The notes below the pieces were generated by a model. It did not search any database. It saw only the letters and a program-made list of their open reading frames with translations, and was not told the origin of the DNA. The translations under genes and the position numbers were made by a program. Shown one piece after another: positions 28,172 to 38,705 of a stretch of 58,883 nucleotides of DNA; position 1 is the stretch's first letter; each line of letters starts with the position of its first letter. Origin of the DNA: Oceanimonas smirnovii ATCC BAA-899 (GTDB taxonomy: Bacteria > Pseudomonadota > Gammaproteobacteria > Enterobacterales > Aeromonadaceae); NCBI RefSeq assembly GCF_000381965.1, contig NZ_KB908472.1:1-58883 (forward strand), written 5' to 3'.

Positions 28172-30996
28172 CAGGCAAACCGGCGGACTTCGCCGTCTCC
28201 GGCCACGTTCGATACGCAACGGCCACAGATGCCGTCATGACCTTCATGGGTACCTACATCATCCACATGATGCCAGCAACGACCGCACTTGTCGGCTTCA
28301 CTCCTGGCCACACTCACTTTGAGGCCGGCCAGCTCGGTATCGGTCGCATCGGCTGCCTCGCCAAGTGCGGCAATAGTGACGTTTGAAGTCAGCATCACAA
28401 AGCGCAGCTCATCGCCCAGTTGCGCCAGCTTGGCGGCCAGGGATTCATCGGCATAGAGAGTGATATCGGCCTCCAGGGCTCCACCAATCACCTTGTTGCT
28501 GCGGGCACTTTCCAGCGCCTTGTTCACCGCCTGACGCACTTTGAGCAGCTCAGCCCAGTAGGCATCATTCATCTGTTCACCTTCTGCCAGACCAAACAGA
28601 CCGTCATAGAACTCTTCGGTAAACACAAAGCGCTCACGCTTGCCGGGCAGCAGGGCCCAGATCTCGTCGGCGGTAAAACTCATGACAGGTGCCATCCAGC
28701 GGACCAGGGCCTCCACAATGTGGTACAGGGCGGTCTGGCAGGAACGGCGCGCCTGGCTGTCAGCCTTGGCGGTATACTGGCGATCCTTGATTACGTCCAG
28801 ATAGAAAGAGCCCATCTCGATAGAGCAGAACTGCATCAGTTTTTGCGTCACCAGATGGAAGTTGTACTCGTCATAGGCCTGAGTGATCTCCTGCTGAATG
28901 GCCTGAGCACGTCCCACCGCCCAGCGGTCAATCACCACCATGTCTTCCGGTGCCACCATGTCGGTTTCCGGATTGAAGCCGTTCAGGTTGGCCAGCAGGA
29001 AGCGGGCAGTATTACGAATACGGCGGTAGGCATCGGCGCTGCGCTTGAGAATTTCATCGGATACCGTCATCTCACCGGAGTAATCGGTGCTGGCCACCCA
29101 CAGGCGCAGAATGTCGGCACCCAGCTTGTTCATTACTTCCTGGGGGCTGACCACGTTGCCGATGGACTTGGACATTTTGCGGCCCTGGCCGTCCACGGTA
29201 AAGCCGTGAGTCAAGACCTGACGGTAAGGCGCATGGCCCTTCATGGCAGTGGAGATCATCAGTGATGACATAAACCAGCCACGGTGCTGATCCGAGCCTT
29301 CCAGATACATGTCGGCAGGATGCCCCTGAAACTCGGAACGTACGTCCACAACGGAAGAGTGAGTAGAGCCGGAGTCGAACCATACATCCAGGGTGTCGAG
29401 CACCTTGTCGTACTGGTCGGCTTCCTCACCCAGCAGCTCGGCGGGGTCCAGATCCCACCAGGCCTGAATGCCGGCTTTCTCCACCCGCTTGGCTACTTCC
29501 TCCATCAGCTCAGTGGCGCGGGGATGCAGCTCCTGAGTGTCTTTATGCACAAACAGGGCAATGGGCACACCCCAGGTACGCTGACGGGAAATACACCAGT
29601 CAGGACGGTTTTCCACCATGGACTGAATACGGCTTTGGCCCCACTCGGGTACCCACTGCACTTTTTCAATTTCACTCAGTGCCTGACCGCGCAGACCGGC
29701 CTGATCCATACTGATAAACCACTGAGGAGTAGCGCGGAAAATAATGGGCGTCTTGTGCCGCCAGCAATGCGGATAGGAGTGCATATAAGCTTCATGGTGC
29801 AGCAGCGCGCCACGCTCCTTGAGCACCTCAACTACAGCGTCGTTGGCCTTGAAGACATGCTGGCCGGCAAACAGCTCAGTATCGGGCAGATAAACACCGT
29901 TGCCGCCCACCGGGTTAGCCACTTCCAGACCGTAGTGCTGACCTACCGCGAAGTCTTCCTGACCATGGCCAGGAGCCGTATGTACGGCACCGGTACCGGA
30001 GTCGGTGGTGACGTGGTCGCCCAAAATGGCAGGTACATCAAAGTCGTAGAAGGGATGCTGAAAACGCTTCAGCTCAAGCCCGGCACCCTGACAGTAACCC
30101 AGATTGTGATAGTGAGTGATGCCGGCTCTGTCCATCACGTCCTTGACCAGATCTGCCGCCAGAATCAGCCGCTCGGGCTGATCACCTTCCACCTGCACCA
30201 GGGCATAGCTCAGCTCGGCATGCAGCGCCACCGCCCGGTTGGCGGGCAGAGTCCAGGGCGTGGTGGTCCAGATCACCACAGAAACGGGACCATGACCGGC
30301 ATGTCCTTCGGCACAGTCAAAACTGGCAACCACAGCAGCCTCGTCAGCGGCCCTGAAGCGGACATCAATAGCTGGTGAACGCTTGTCTTCGTACTCGACT
30401 TCGGCCTCGGCCAGCGCCGAGCCACAGTCGGTACACCAGTGCACCGGCTTGGAGCCCTTGTGCAGATGACCTTTGTCGATAATTTTGCCGAGGGCTCGAA
30501 TGATGTTGGCCTCGGTATCAAAGTTCATGGTCAGGTAAGGATTGTCCCAGTCACCGAGTACCCCCAGACGGATAAAGTCAGCCTTCTGCCCTTCCACTTG
30601 TTCTTTGGCGTAGGCACGGCAGGCTTCGCGGAACTCGGCGGCAGACACTTTGACACCGGGCTTGCCGACCTTGCCTTCCACTTTCAGCTCAATGGGCAGG
30701 CCGTGGCAGTCCCAGCCGGGAATGTAGGGCGAGTCGTAACCCAGCAGGCCCTTGGACTTGACGATAATGTCTTTCAGGATCTTGTTGACCGAGTGACCAA
30801 TATGAATGTTGCCGTTGGCGTAGGGAGGGCCATCATGAAGAATAAAGGGCTTCTTGCCGGCCTTGGCACGACGCACGGCACCATAGAGATCTTCATCAAA
30901 CCAGCGCTGCAGCATCTCCGGCTCGCGTTTGGCCAGGTTGCCGCGCATGGGAAACTCTGTTTCGGGCAAATTCAGGGTGTGTTTATAGTCGCTCAT
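28171..30996 (-). CDS. ileS: Isoleucyl-tRNA synthetase
   Basis: A 941-residue class Ia synthetase (E. coli 938). It has HIGH motif [12 protein letters not shown] near residue 64, a CP1 editing domain (about 200-400), KMSKS motif [10 protein letters not shown] near 600, an anticodon-binding domain and a C-terminal zinc site [10 protein letters not shown]...CGRCV. It charges tRNA-Ile and edits valine. It starts 5 bp after ribF. Confidence 0.99.
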   Translation of the reverse strand: MSDYKHTLNLPETEFPMRGNLAKREPEMLQRWFDEDLYGAVRRAKAGKKPFILHDGPPYANGNIHIGHSVNKILKDIIVKSKGLLGYDSPYIPGWDCHGLPIELKVEGKVGKPGVKVSAAEFREACRAYAKEQVEGQKADFIRLGVLGDWDNPYLTMNFDTEANIIRALGKIIDKGHLHKGSKPVHWCTDCGSALAEAEVEYEDKRSPAIDVRFRAADEAAVVASFDCAEGHAGHGPVSVVIWTTTPWTLPANRAVALHAELSYALVQVEGDQPERLILAADLVKDVMDRAGITHYHNLGYCQGAGLELKRFQHPFYDFDVPAILGDHVTTDSGTGAVHTAPGHGQEDFAVGQHYGLEVANPVGGNGVYLPDTELFAGQHVFKANDAVVEVLKERGALLHHEAYMHSYPHCWRHKTPIIFRATPQWFISMDQAGLRGQALSEIEKVQWVPEWGQSRIQSMVENRPDWCISRQRTWGVPIALFVHKDTQELHPRATELMEEVAKRVEKAGIQAWWDLDPAELLGEEADQYDKVLDTLDVWFDSGSTHSSVVDVRSEFQGHPADMYLEGSDQHRGWFMSSLMISTAMKGHAPYRQVLTHGFTVDGQGRKMSKSIGNVVSPQEVMNKLGADILRLWVASTDYSGEMTVSDEILKRSADAYRRIRNTARFLLANLNGFNPETDMVAPEDMVVIDRWAVGRAQAIQQEITQAYDEYNFHLVTQKLMQFCSIEMGSFYLDVIKDRQYTAKADSQARRSCQTALYHIVEALVRWMAPVMSFTADEIWALLPGKRERFVFTEEFYDGLFGLAEGEQMNDAYWAELLKVRQAVNKALESARSNKVIGGALEADITLYADESLAAKLAQLGDELRFVMLTSNVTIAALGEAADATDTELAGLKVSVARSEADKCGRCWHHVDDVGTHEGHDGICGRCVSNVAGDGEVRRFA

Positions 30997-31001
30997 TGAT
31001 C

Positions 31002-31949
31002 CTACATTCCGTTCGGTTCTGATACCGTCAGGCCGAACCAGGCCCGGGCATTGACGGCATCGCGTTGAATCTGCTCCTTCAACAGCGCAAAGGAAGCGAA
31101 TTTTTGTTCATTTCTCAGCTTGTGACACAAAGCCACGCTCACCTGTCTGCCATAGAGATCGCCCTCAAAATCAAACAGGTGCACTTCCAACAGGGCTTTG
31201 GTGCCGTTGACTGTGGGTTTATGGCCGATATTAGCCACACCGGCATATTCCCGGCCGTCCACACTCAGACGCACTGCATACACGCCCGACACCGGAATCA
31301 CCCGGCGCTTGAGCGCTACATTAGCGGTAGGAAAACCGATAGTACGGCCCAGCTTGGCACCATGAGCCACCCGGCCACACAAACTAAAGGGCTGGCCCAG
31401 CATACGTTCAGCGTCCTGCAGCCGATCTTCTGCCAGCGCCTTGCGGATCAGGGTGCTGCTGACCCGTCGATTTTCCATGCGCCAGCTTTGTGTGCTGACC
31501 ACATCAAAATCAAAGGCACGTCCGGCCTGGGTGAGCAGGGTAAAGTCCCCGCCCCGGTTGCGGCCAAAACGAAAATCATCACCCACTACCAGGAAGCGTA
31601 TGCCCAGCTTGTCAACCAGCAGACCACGAATAAAATCATCGGGACTCTGTGCCGCAAAGGCTGGCGTAAAGCGCACACACAGCAGGCGATCTATGCCCAG
31701 TTCGGCCAGCCGGGCATATTTTTCTCTCAGTCTGGTTAATCGGGGCGGAGCATTGCGTCCGGCAAACAACTCCTGCGGCTGCGGCTCAAACACCATCACG
31801 CAGGCAGGCACCTTCAAACGCCGCGCCTGCATCACTAGCCCACGCAACACGGCCTGGTGCCCCAGGTGAACGCCATCAAAGTTACCGATGGACAGCACGC
31901 ATCCCCGATGCCAGGGTTTAATATTGTGAATGCCGCGAATTAGCTCCAT
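31002..31949 (-). CDS. ribF: Bifunctional riboflavin kinase/FAD synthetase
   Basis: A 315-residue enzyme (E. coli 313). The N-terminal FMN adenylyltransferase domain has [11 protein letters not shown] near residue 22 and the later [14 protein letters not shown]. The C-terminal riboflavin kinase domain has [11 protein letters not shown] and NIGHKPTV. It makes FMN and FAD from riboflavin. The start [12 protein letters not shown] follows AGGACTT; a longer frame running upstream overlaps murJ and is spurious. Confidence 0.97.
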   Translation of the reverse strand: MELIRGIHNIKPWHRGCVLSIGNFDGVHLGHQAVLRGLVMQARRLKVPACVMVFEPQPQELFAGRNAPPRLTRLREKYARLAELGIDRLLCVRFTPAFAAQSPDDFIRGLLVDKLGIRFLVVGDDFRFGRNRGGDFTLLTQAGRAFDFDVVSTQSWRMENRRVSSTLIRKALAEDRLQDAERMLGQPFSLCGRVAHGAKLGRTIGFPTANVALKRRVIPVSGVYAVRLSVDGREYAGVANIGHKPTVNGTKALLEVHLFDFEGDLYGRQVSVALCHKLRNEQKFASFALLKEQIQRDAVNARAWFGLTVSEPNGM

Positions 31950-32041
31950 AAGTCCTGCTGCTCGGCCCCTGCAAATCGGCGGATTATAACTCAGCCGGCG
32001 ATCAGGATCAGCCCTTGTTAAGCGGAGCCTGCCCTCATTCC

Positions 32042-33604
32042 TCACAAGCTGATACTGCGAAAGTGCCGGGGGCGCACTCCAAACAGCAGCAGCAGCACAC
32101 CGTAACACAGTGCGCCCGCCGCAATATAGCCCAGCAAGTACAGCCCACTGTGCCACAGACTCCAGTCAGCCCATACTGCCAGCGACGGAGACAGATATAT
32201 CAGCAGTCCCGCCATACCAGCGCTGGCCACAATCACTCGAAGTAAAAACATCAGCGTGGTTTTACCCGGGCTGTATACACCACGCTGATACAGCCCCCAG
32301 CCCAGCAAGCCGGCATTCAGCACGCCCGACATGGCAGTAGCCAGCGCCAGCCCCACATAGCCCAGGGGAAAAATCAGTACGGCGTTAAATACCATATTGG
32401 CCACCATGGCAATAATGCCGAAGCGCACCGGAGTTTTGGTATCCTGGCGGGCATAGTAGCCTGGTGCCAGTACCTTGATCAGCATAAAGGCCTGCAACCC
32501 CAGGCCATAAGCCACCAGGCTCTTGCCCGCTGCCGCCACTTCTGCCATGCCAAACTCGCCGCGCATGAACAGCACCCTGAGCATGGGCTCACTCAGTACA
32601 ATCAGCCCCACCATGGCAGGAAAGCCCATCAGCAGTATCATGCGCACACCCCAGTCCATGGTGGCGGCAAAACTGTCTCTGGCCTCATCCACATGGCGGC
32701 TGGACAGGGCCGGCAGAATCACGGTGGCAATGGCAATACCGAACAGCCCCAGAGGAAACTCCAGCAGCCGGTCTGAATAATACAGGTAACTGATGGAGCC
32801 GGTCGCCAGAAACGAGGCCAGCATGGTGTCGAACAGCAGGTTCACCTGACTCACCGACACACCGAACAGCGCCGGTATCATCAGGGTTCGAATCTTCACC
32901 ACGCCGGGGTGATGCCATGCCCAGCGCGGACGCACCAGCAATTTAAGCCTGGCCAGAAACGGAAACTGAAACAAAAACTGCACCAGACCGCCGGCAAACA
33001 CCCCCACCGCCAGGCCGATTTCCGGCTGTGCCAGCCTTGGCGACAGCCACAACGCCGCAGCGATAATGCAGACATTCAGAAATACAGGGGTAAAGGACGA
33101 CACTGCAAACCTGCCGAAGGTGTTGAGAATAGCTCCGGCCATGGCAGTAAAACTGATAAACCACAGGTAGGGGAAGGTGATCTTGAGCAGCAGGGACGCC
33201 AGCTCAAACTTATGCGCCTCAGGGCCATCGTTCAGCCATTCCACAAACCAGCCGGCCCCAAACAGGGCGGTCACCACCCCTGAGCCCAACATGCCCGCCA
33301 GGGTCACCAGAGTGACAATCAGCCCCAGGGTACCCGATACCGCCGCCAGCAGATCCTGAGTGTCTTTAAAGCTTCTGGTCTGCTTGTACTCGGTCATGAC
33401 CGGCACAAAAGCCTGATTAAAAGCCCCCTCGGCAAACAACCGGCGCAAAAAATTAGGAATACGGTTGGCAAAAAAGAACACATCGGCAGAAGCTCCCGCT
33501 CCCATCAGGTTAGCAATCACCACATCCCGGGCCAGCCCCAGCACGCGAGAAACCAACGTCATGGCAGAAACAATCATGCCTGACCGCAACAGCGCCTTGC
33601 TCAA
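32042..33604 (-). CDS. murJ: Lipid II flippase MurJ
   Basis: A 520-residue MOP-superfamily membrane protein with 14 predicted helices. The N-terminal signature SRVLGLARDVVIANLMGAGASADVFF is typical. It flips lipid II across the inner membrane for peptidoglycan synthesis. The start is taken as TTG at 33604 (L-S-K-A-L-L), preceded by GAGG at eight bases; no suitable ATG exists until MIVSAM, nine codons in. It is divergent from rpsT and upstream of ribF, a common gammaproteobacterial arrangement. Confidence 0.96.
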   Translation of the reverse strand: MSKALLRSGMIVSAMTLVSRVLGLARDVVIANLMGAGASADVFFFANRIPNFLRRLFAEGAFNQAFVPVMTEYKQTRSFKDTQDLLAAVSGTLGLIVTLVTLAGMLGSGVVTALFGAGWFVEWLNDGPEAHKFELASLLLKITFPYLWFISFTAMAGAILNTFGRFAVSSFTPVFLNVCIIAAALWLSPRLAQPEIGLAVGVFAGGLVQFLFQFPFLARLKLLVRPRWAWHHPGVVKIRTLMIPALFGVSVSQVNLLFDTMLASFLATGSISYLYYSDRLLEFPLGLFGIAIATVILPALSSRHVDEARDSFAATMDWGVRMILLMGFPAMVGLIVLSEPMLRVLFMRGEFGMAEVAAAGKSLVAYGLGLQAFMLIKVLAPGYYARQDTKTPVRFGIIAMVANMVFNAVLIFPLGYVGLALATAMSGVLNAGLLGWGLYQRGVYSPGKTTLMFLLRVIVASAGMAGLLIYLSPSLAVWADWSLWHSGLYLLGYIAAGALCYGVLLLLFGVRPRHFRSISL

Positions 33605-33723
33605 AATGAAAACCTCGCGGTAAGAAATTGCTGAACGCAGGTGAATACTGCTAGAATTCGGCGGATAGTTTAACCCCCTGCCCTGTGCCACACCACAGGG
33701 CGGTGTTTATTTGCACAAATCAA

Positions 33724-33752
33724 TTGACAAACTGCGGTGAAAAAGGCATATT
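33724..33752 (+). promoter_or_regulatory. Promoter of rpsT
   Basis: A consensus TTGACA at 33724-33729, a 17-base spacer and CATATT at 33747-33752. A GC-rich discriminator (CCTCGGCC) follows, as expected for a growth-rate and stringently controlled promoter. The leader would be about 42 bases. Confidence 0.75.
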
Positions 33753-33800
33753 CCTCGGCCTTTTATGAGCACTCGCTAAGACAGATTCAGGAGTTTTACC

Positions 33801-34061
33801 TTGGCTAACATCAAGTCTGCTAAGAAACGCGCTATTCAGGCTGAGAAGCGTCGCAAGCACAACGCCAGCCGTCGTTCCATGGTTCGCACCTACGTGAAAA
33901 AAGTTATTGCCGCCATTGCTACCGGTGACAAGGCCAACGCCCAGAAAGCGTTTGACGCAGCTCAGCCTCTGCTGGACCGCATGGCCACCAAAGGTCTGAT
34001 CCACAAGAACAAGGCTGCTCGTCACAAGAGCCGTCTGAATGCCCAGATCAAAGCGCTGTAA
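33801..34061 (+). CDS. rpsT: 30S ribosomal protein bS20
   Basis: An 86-residue basic, all-helical protein ([20 protein letters not shown]) of standard bS20 length that binds the 5' domain of 16S rRNA. Translation starts at TTG, eight bases after CAGGAG. E. coli rpsT also uses UUG, and that weak start takes part in its autoregulation. Monocistronic, with its own promoter and terminator. Confidence 0.99.
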   Translation: MANIKSAKKRAIQAEKRRKHNASRRSMVRTYVKKVIAAIATGDKANAQKAFDAAQPLLDRMATKGLIHKNKAARHKSRLNAQIKAL

Positions 34062-34080
34062 GCGTTTTATTCTGGCATCG

Positions 34081-34107
34081 AAAAAACCGGCTTTATGCCG
34101 GTTTTTT
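34081..34107. terminator. Bidirectional terminator of rpsT and the nhaA-nhaR-hlyU unit
   Basis: AAAAAACCGGC (34081-34091), loop TTTAT, GCCGGTTTTTT (34097-34107). It has a perfect stem with T tracts both ways, between the convergent ends of rpsT and the ArsR-family gene. Confidence 0.92.
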
Positions 34108-34125
34108 ATTGCCTGTTAATCAGGC

Positions 34126-34464
34126 CTACCGGCAATAGAGCCGGTGCAGCAGGGCAATCATTTCCCGCACTTCCTCGCTTTTCAGCGAGTAATACACGGT
34201 TTGCGCTTCCTTACGGGTGCTCACCAGATCGTCATTACGCAAAATAGCCAGATGCTGAGACAGCGCCGACTGGCTTAACCCCAGAAACTGGTTCATCTCT
34301 CCTACCGACAGCTCCTTGTCGAGTAAGTGACACAAAATGAACAGCCTGCGCTCGTTGGCCAGCGCCTTAAGCAGCTTGACCGCCTGAGCCGCGTTGGCTT
34401 CCATGTCCTTGATATTCATTTCTTGGGTCGCATTCACGTTTGAGCTCTCAACTGAATTCATCAT
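34126..34464 (-). CDS. ArsR/SmtB family regulator, HlyU/BigR/SqrR type
   Basis: A 112-residue winged-helix regulator. [19 protein letters not shown], then [26 protein letters not shown] (recognition helix) and [11 protein letters not shown] closely resemble Vibrio HlyU. Two cysteines, Cys45 and Cys111 (HRLYCR at the end), match the pair used by HlyU, BigR and SqrR to sense sulfane sulfur or oxidants; metal-site residues of classic ArsR are absent. It overlaps the 3' end of nhaR by 17 bp. The ATG at 34464 was chosen; MNIKDMEA 15 codons later is an alternative start. Targets unknown. Confidence 0.85.
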   Translation of the reverse strand: MMNSVESSNVNATQEMNIKDMEANAAQAVKLLKALANERRLFILCHLLDKELSVGEMNQFLGLSQSALSQHLAILRNDDLVSTRKEAQTVYYSLKSEEVREMIALLHRLYCR

Positions 34465-35413
34465 CAAAAGTAGCGGGCGGCGTTACCGCCGAAAAATCGT
34501 CTTTACCGGAAAATAGTGAGCTGAAGTCACTCTCGCACAACCGTTTAACTGCAGGGTGCTGAATCATTCGCTCGGCAAAAATGACATAATATTCTTCTTT
34601 CAGCTCGGTAGCTCTGCCTATCTCAATCACTGGCTGATACTGCAAAATGGCATCCCGGTAAATGGCCGGGGCCACAAAGATGCCCTGATTGAAAAAACCA
34701 AAGGCTTTCATCAGGGCGGCGTCATCAAATTCGCCCAGGATCTGTGGCTTAAGCCCCTGTACTTCCAGCCAGTGGCGCAGCTGACGGCCCATGGCGGTGC
34801 GCCGGCCCGGAATAAGCAGCTTGCGCTCTTCCAGGCAAGCCGGGAAGGGTTTCACCGGCAGCGGCTCCCGGCAATAAAAGCCGATATCACACTCTCCCAG
34901 CTTTTTCGACAGCAGGCCCGCATGCTGAGCTGAATCAACCGGACAGTCGGACAGTATCATGTCGAGCTTATGCTCACTCAGCTGCTCCAGCAGCATTTCG
35001 TGAGTGGACTCATAACAACGCAGGTGAATGGAGCCGTCATTGGGGATCACCGACAGCAGCACCCGGCTGGCCAGTCGCTTGGACAGGGCATCAGCAATAC
35101 CCACCTCAAACACCAGGTGATCTTCTTTGCGGTAATTCACAATATCCAGCATTTCATAAGACAGGCTGAACATGCGATCTGCATACTGAAACACCAGTTG
35201 TCCCAACTCGCTGGCTTCCAGTTGCCGGCCTTTTCGCTTGAACAGCTTGCCTCCCAGCCGTTCTTCCAGCTGACGGATCTGTCCGGTTACGGTTTGAGGC
35301 GTCAGAAACAGGGCTTCCGCGGCCTTGGTCACCGAGCCTTTTTTCTGTGTCATCCAGAAATAGTAAAGATGGTTGTAATTCAGGTGTGACAATATGTCGT
35401 CTCCGCCATGCAA
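34448..35413 (-). CDS. nhaR: LysR-family transcriptional activator NhaR
   Basis: A 321-residue LysR-type regulator very like E. coli Nha[20 protein letters not shown], then [31 protein letters not shown], and [12 protein letters not shown] in the effector domain. In E. coli it activates nhaA in response to Na+. It lies directly downstream of nhaA, as in E. coli. A terminator-like hairpin separates the two, so expression may be partly independent. The start is taken as ATG 35413; a TTG seven codons later would better match the E. coli length. Confidence 0.95.
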   Translation of the reverse strand: MHGGDDILSHLNYNHLYYFWMTQKKGSVTKAAEALFLTPQTVTGQIRQLEERLGGKLFKRKGRQLEASELGQLVFQYADRMFSLSYEMLDIVNYRKEDHLVFEVGIADALSKRLASRVLLSVIPNDGSIHLRCYESTHEMLLEQLSEHKLDMILSDCPVDSAQHAGLLSKKLGECDIGFYCREPLPVKPFPACLEERKLLIPGRRTAMGRQLRHWLEVQGLKPQILGEFDDAALMKAFGFFNQGIFVAPAIYRDAILQYQPVIEIGRATELKEEYYVIFAERMIQHPAVKRLCESDFSSLFSGKDDFSAVTPPATFDDEFS

Positions 35414-35429
35414 TGCCCCATCATAAAGA

Positions 35430-35459
35430 AACCGGCCGGGTTTTTATACCCGGCCGGTT
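35430..35459 (-). terminator. Hairpin terminator between nhaA and nhaR
   Basis: AACCGGCCGGGT (35430-35441), a 6-base loop, ACCCGGCCGGTT (35448-35459): a 12-bp GC-rich stem followed on the minus strand by TTTCTTTAT. It is about 20 bp after the nhaA stop and should end most nhaA transcripts. Confidence 0.85.
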
Positions 35460-35480
35460 CATCATCGGTAAAGGTGATGG

Positions 35481-36680
35481 TTACACCAGTTGTGTGTGTG
35501 CCGGAACCTTACGCTTCAGCGGCTCCTTTTTTGGCAGCACCCGCCTCAGCATCACATATCCGCTGATCGCCGCCAGTGTCGAGCCCATCAGAATACCCAG
35601 GCGCGACAGATTGGCCAGCTGAACCTGATCCGCAAAGGCCAGCGAAGAAATAAAGATAGACATGGTAAAGCCAATGCCACACAGCACCGACACCGCAAAA
35701 ATCTGTTTAAAACACACGCCCGCCGGTAACTGGGCATAACCCAGCCGCACCGACAGCCAGCTGACCAAAAAGATACCCATGGGTTTACCCAGCAGCAGGC
35801 CAGCCATCACGCCCAGCGGTAACGCCGACGTCAGATCGGCAAGCGACAAACCTTCCAGTGATACGCCCGCATTAACAAAAGCAAACAACGGCAAGATCAC
35901 AAAGGCACACCAGGGATGAAGAAAGTGCTCCAGCTGTTTGGACGGCGAGAACCGCTGGCCATAAAGCGGAATAAGAAACCCAAGGATCACGCCGGCCAGG
36001 GTGGCATGCACGCCCGACTTGAGCACGGCTACCCACAGGATCCAGCCCAGCAGCAAATAGGGCACCAGATTACTGACCCGGGCCCGGTTAAGCCAGACCA
36101 GACCGATAATACCCAGCAGACCGACCGCCATGGCGGTAAAGTCGACGCCGTGGTTGTAGAACAGAGCAATAATAATGATGGCACCCAGATCATCGATGAT
36201 CGCCAGCGCCAGCAAAAAGATCTTCAGAGTCAGCGGCACCCGCTTGCCCAGCAGCGCCATCACCCCAAGAGCAAAAGCAATGTCAGTGGCCGCCGGAATG
36301 GCCCAGCCGCTCTGGTTGGCAGGCTCGCCCAGATTGAACAACATAAACCACAGTGCCGGAAACACCATGCCGCCAATGGCCGCCAGAGCCGGGAACATGG
36401 CTTTTTCACGAGTGGACAGCGCGCCTTCCACCATTTCCCGCTTCACTTCAAGGCCGACCAGCAGAAAGAATACCGCCATCATGCCGTCGTTCACCCACAG
36501 CAGCAGGGGTTTATCGAGGTTGAGATCACTGATGCGCAGCTGAATGGGCATATTAAGAAAGCCCTGATACATACCAGACAAGCCGGTATTGGCCATCAGC
36601 ATGGCGATCAGGGCCGCAATAATTAACAGAATACCTCCGGCCGACTCCATGGCCAGAAAGCGTTTAAGCACATGAGACAT
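35481..36680 (-). CDS. nhaA: Na+/H+ antiporter NhaA
   Basis: A 399-residue antiporter with about 12 helices. The essential aspartate pair is in [19 protein letters not shown], and the N-terminal segment [14 protein letters not shown] and [14 protein letters not shown] are typical. It exports Na+ or Li+ in exchange for two protons, driving pH and sodium homeostasis. A GGAG ribosome site precedes the ATG. It is followed by nhaR. Confidence 0.98.
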   Translation of the reverse strand: MSHVLKRFLAMESAGGILLIIAALIAMLMANTGLSGMYQGFLNMPIQLRISDLNLDKPLLLWVNDGMMAVFFLLVGLEVKREMVEGALSTREKAMFPALAAIGGMVFPALWFMLFNLGEPANQSGWAIPAATDIAFALGVMALLGKRVPLTLKIFLLALAIIDDLGAIIIIALFYNHGVDFTAMAVGLLGIIGLVWLNRARVSNLVPYLLLGWILWVAVLKSGVHATLAGVILGFLIPLYGQRFSPSKQLEHFLHPWCAFVILPLFAFVNAGVSLEGLSLADLTSALPLGVMAGLLLGKPMGIFLVSWLSVRLGYAQLPAGVCFKQIFAVSVLCGIGFTMSIFISSLAFADQVQLANLSRLGILMGSTLAAISGYVMLRRVLPKKEPLKRKVPAHTQLV

Positions 36681-36780
36681 AACGAGCTCCTTCTCAAAGA
36701 ATCGCCCGAGTGTAATCAGCTTGTTACAGAGGTTATAATCGGTTGTTTCTGATTAATACCTCGGGAATACCGAAACAAAG

Positions 36781-36796
36781 TGCAAAACGTTTTGTA
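36781..36796. promoter_or_regulatory. Palindromic operator-like site upstream of nhaA
   Basis: CAAAACGTTTTG (36783-36794) is a perfect 12-bp palindrome in the AT-rich 176-bp region between the thyA stop and nhaA start. Its centre, AAACGTTT, is typical of LacI/PurR-family operators, but the flanks differ from the PurR consensus. About 100 bp upstream of nhaA. The bound factor is unknown. Confidence 0.4.
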
Positions 36797-36856
36797 AATT
36801 CCGATGAAAATGAAATGTTAAACTAAAGTATAGCTTTATTTACAAACAAATATCTG

Positions 36857-37651
36857 TCAAATGGCAACCGGTGCTTTGATATGTGGGTGAGGCTGGTAGT
36901 CTTCCAGAATAAAATCCTCATATACATAATCAAACAGTGAATCCGGGCGGCGTGCCAGTCGCATAACGGGCAATGCTCTGGGCTCACGGCTCAGCTGCAG
37001 CCGGGCTTGCTCCAGGTGATTGCTGTAAAGGTGCACGTCACCGCCGCTCCATACAAAATCACCCGGCTCAAGATCTGCCTGCTGGGCCATCATCATGGTC
37101 AGCAGCGCATAGCTGGCAATATTGAACGGCAGCCCCAGAAACACATCACAGCTGCGCTGATACAGCTGGCAGGATAATTTGCCATTGGCCACATAGAACT
37201 GGAACAGTGCATGACAGGGCGACAGCGCCATTTTATCCAGCTCACCCACGTTCCAGGCAGAAACGATAATGCGGCGGCTGTCCGGATTGGTTTTAATGGT
37301 TTCCAGAGCCTGGCTGATCTGGTCAATAACCCGGCCGTCGGCGGTTTCCCAGCTGCGCCATTGTTTGCCATAGACCGGCCCCAGACTGCCGTTTTCATCA
37401 GCCCATTCATCCCAGATGCTGACACCGTTTTCCTTAAGGTAAGCGGTGTTGGTATCACCGTTCAGAAACCACAGCAGCTCATGAATAATGGATCTGAGAT
37501 GGCATTTTTTGGTGGTGACCAGCGGAAAACCCTCGGCCAGATTAAAACGCATCTGATGGCCAAATACCGACAGGGTACCGGTGCCGGTTCTGTCTTCTTT
37601 GTGCTCACCATGATCCAGAATATGCTGCATCAGCTCGAGATAGGCTTTCAT
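36857..37651 (-). CDS. thyA: Thymidylate synthase
   Basis: A 264-residue enzyme, identical in length to E. coli ThyA. The nucleophile Cys146 lies in [11 protein letters not shown], and phosphate-binding [11 protein letters not shown] and [12 protein letters not shown] are present. It methylates dUMP to dTMP using methylenetetrahydrofolate. Its ATG overlaps the lgt stop (ATGA), the same lgt-thyA order as in E. coli. Confidence 0.99.
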   Translation of the reverse strand: MKAYLELMQHILDHGEHKEDRTGTGTLSVFGHQMRFNLAEGFPLVTTKKCHLRSIIHELLWFLNGDTNTAYLKENGVSIWDEWADENGSLGPVYGKQWRSWETADGRVIDQISQALETIKTNPDSRRIIVSAWNVGELDKMALSPCHALFQFYVANGKLSCQLYQRSCDVFLGLPFNIASYALLTMMMAQQADLEPGDFVWSGGDVHLYSNHLEQARLQLSREPRALPVMRLARRPDSLFDYVYEDFILEDYQPHPHIKAPVAI

Positions 37652-38466
37652 GCGGTTTTTGCTCCGTTACCAAACCAGTGGGGACGACGACAGGCCGCCC
37701 ATAACATCAAGGCGCCGCCAATCATCATTGGCAACGACAACAACTGACCCATACTGAAAAAGTCGAGATACAATCCCAGCTGAGCATCGGGCTGGCGTAC
37801 AAACTCTACCAAAAAGCGGAACGAGCCGTAGCACAGCAAAAACAGCCCGGAAATCACGCCCCGGGGCGGACGGGCACGCCAGGCCAGATTCAGAATAATC
37901 AGCAGCACCACCCCTTCCAGGGCAAACTGATACAGCTGGGACGGATGTCGCGGCAGCATGCCCGCTGCCGGAAAAATAATGCCCCAGGGCACATCGGTCA
38001 CTCTTCCCCAGAGTTCGCCATTAATGAAGTTGCCCAGCCGTCCGGCTCCCAGGCCAAAAGGAATGAGTGGCGCGATAAAGTCGGCCACGGCAAAGAAGGT
38101 TTTATTGTGCTTGCGGCCAAACAGCCAGAACGCAGTAAGCACGCCCACCAGGCCGCCATGAAATGACATGCCACCGGACCAGATTTTTATAAGATAAACC
38201 GGATCGGCCAGAAAGGTGTCGAACTGATAGAAGAGCACATAACCCAGGCGGCCCCCCACTATCACACCGAGAAAGCCGTAGAAAAGCACATCGGATACCT
38301 GATCTTTGGTCCATTCCGAGCCCGGTTGTGCCGCCCGCCGGTTGCCCAGCCACCAGGCAAATACAAACCCCAGCAGGTACATAAGGCCATACCAGTGCAC
38401 CGCCAACGGCCCCAGCTCTATGGCAATGGGATCGAAACCGGGAAACACCCAATGAGAATCAGACAT
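37648..38466 (-). CDS. lgt: Phosphatidylglycerol-prolipoprotein diacylglyceryl transferase
   Basis: A 272-residue inner-membrane enzyme with seven helices. The Lgt signature [18 protein letters not shown] and the conserved His in SFHGGLVGV are present. It adds diacylglycerol to the lipobox Cys of prolipoproteins, the step before LspA. It overlaps thyA by 4 bp and lies downstream of ptsP across a repeat element. Confidence 0.98.
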   Translation of the reverse strand: MSDSHWVFPGFDPIAIELGPLAVHWYGLMYLLGFVFAWWLGNRRAAQPGSEWTKDQVSDVLFYGFLGVIVGGRLGYVLFYQFDTFLADPVYLIKIWSGGMSFHGGLVGVLTAFWLFGRKHNKTFFAVADFIAPLIPFGLGAGRLGNFINGELWGRVTDVPWGIIFPAAGMLPRHPSQLYQFALEGVVLLIILNLAWRARPPRGVISGLFLLCYGSFRFLVEFVRQPDAQLGLYLDFFSMGQLLSLPMMIGGALMLWAACRRPHWFGNGAKTA

Positions 38467-38569
38467 GCGCTTACCCCGAAAAATGGAAAGCGGGTATTGT
38501 AAGGCAAACCGTGATGAGTGTCTGTGGACCTGTGCATTTCGTCATGCCAAAAGCACTGCTTCACCATCA

Positions 38570-38700
38570 GGGGCTGACGAAGCAGAAGCGGGGATTGCCG
38601 GAGCCGACCATTAAATGCCATGGATGGCATTTTCGAGCGTTACATGGAGGTACTTGTAGCGTGTCGGCGCAGCGCAACCGCGCTGCTGCTTCGCTCTGCG
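38570..38700 (-). repeat. Dispersed repeat, copy 3 (module A, inverted)
   Basis: The same module A as at 1431 and 14913 but on the minus strand, so it has the same orientation as the ptsP gene whose stop is 5 bp away. The main palindrome is at 38613-38632 with a GG centre on the plus strand, flanked by GCCGAC/GTCGGC. It fills most of the 239-bp ptsP-lgt gap. No module B is seen. Confidence 0.85.
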
Positions 38701-38705
38701 AACCG

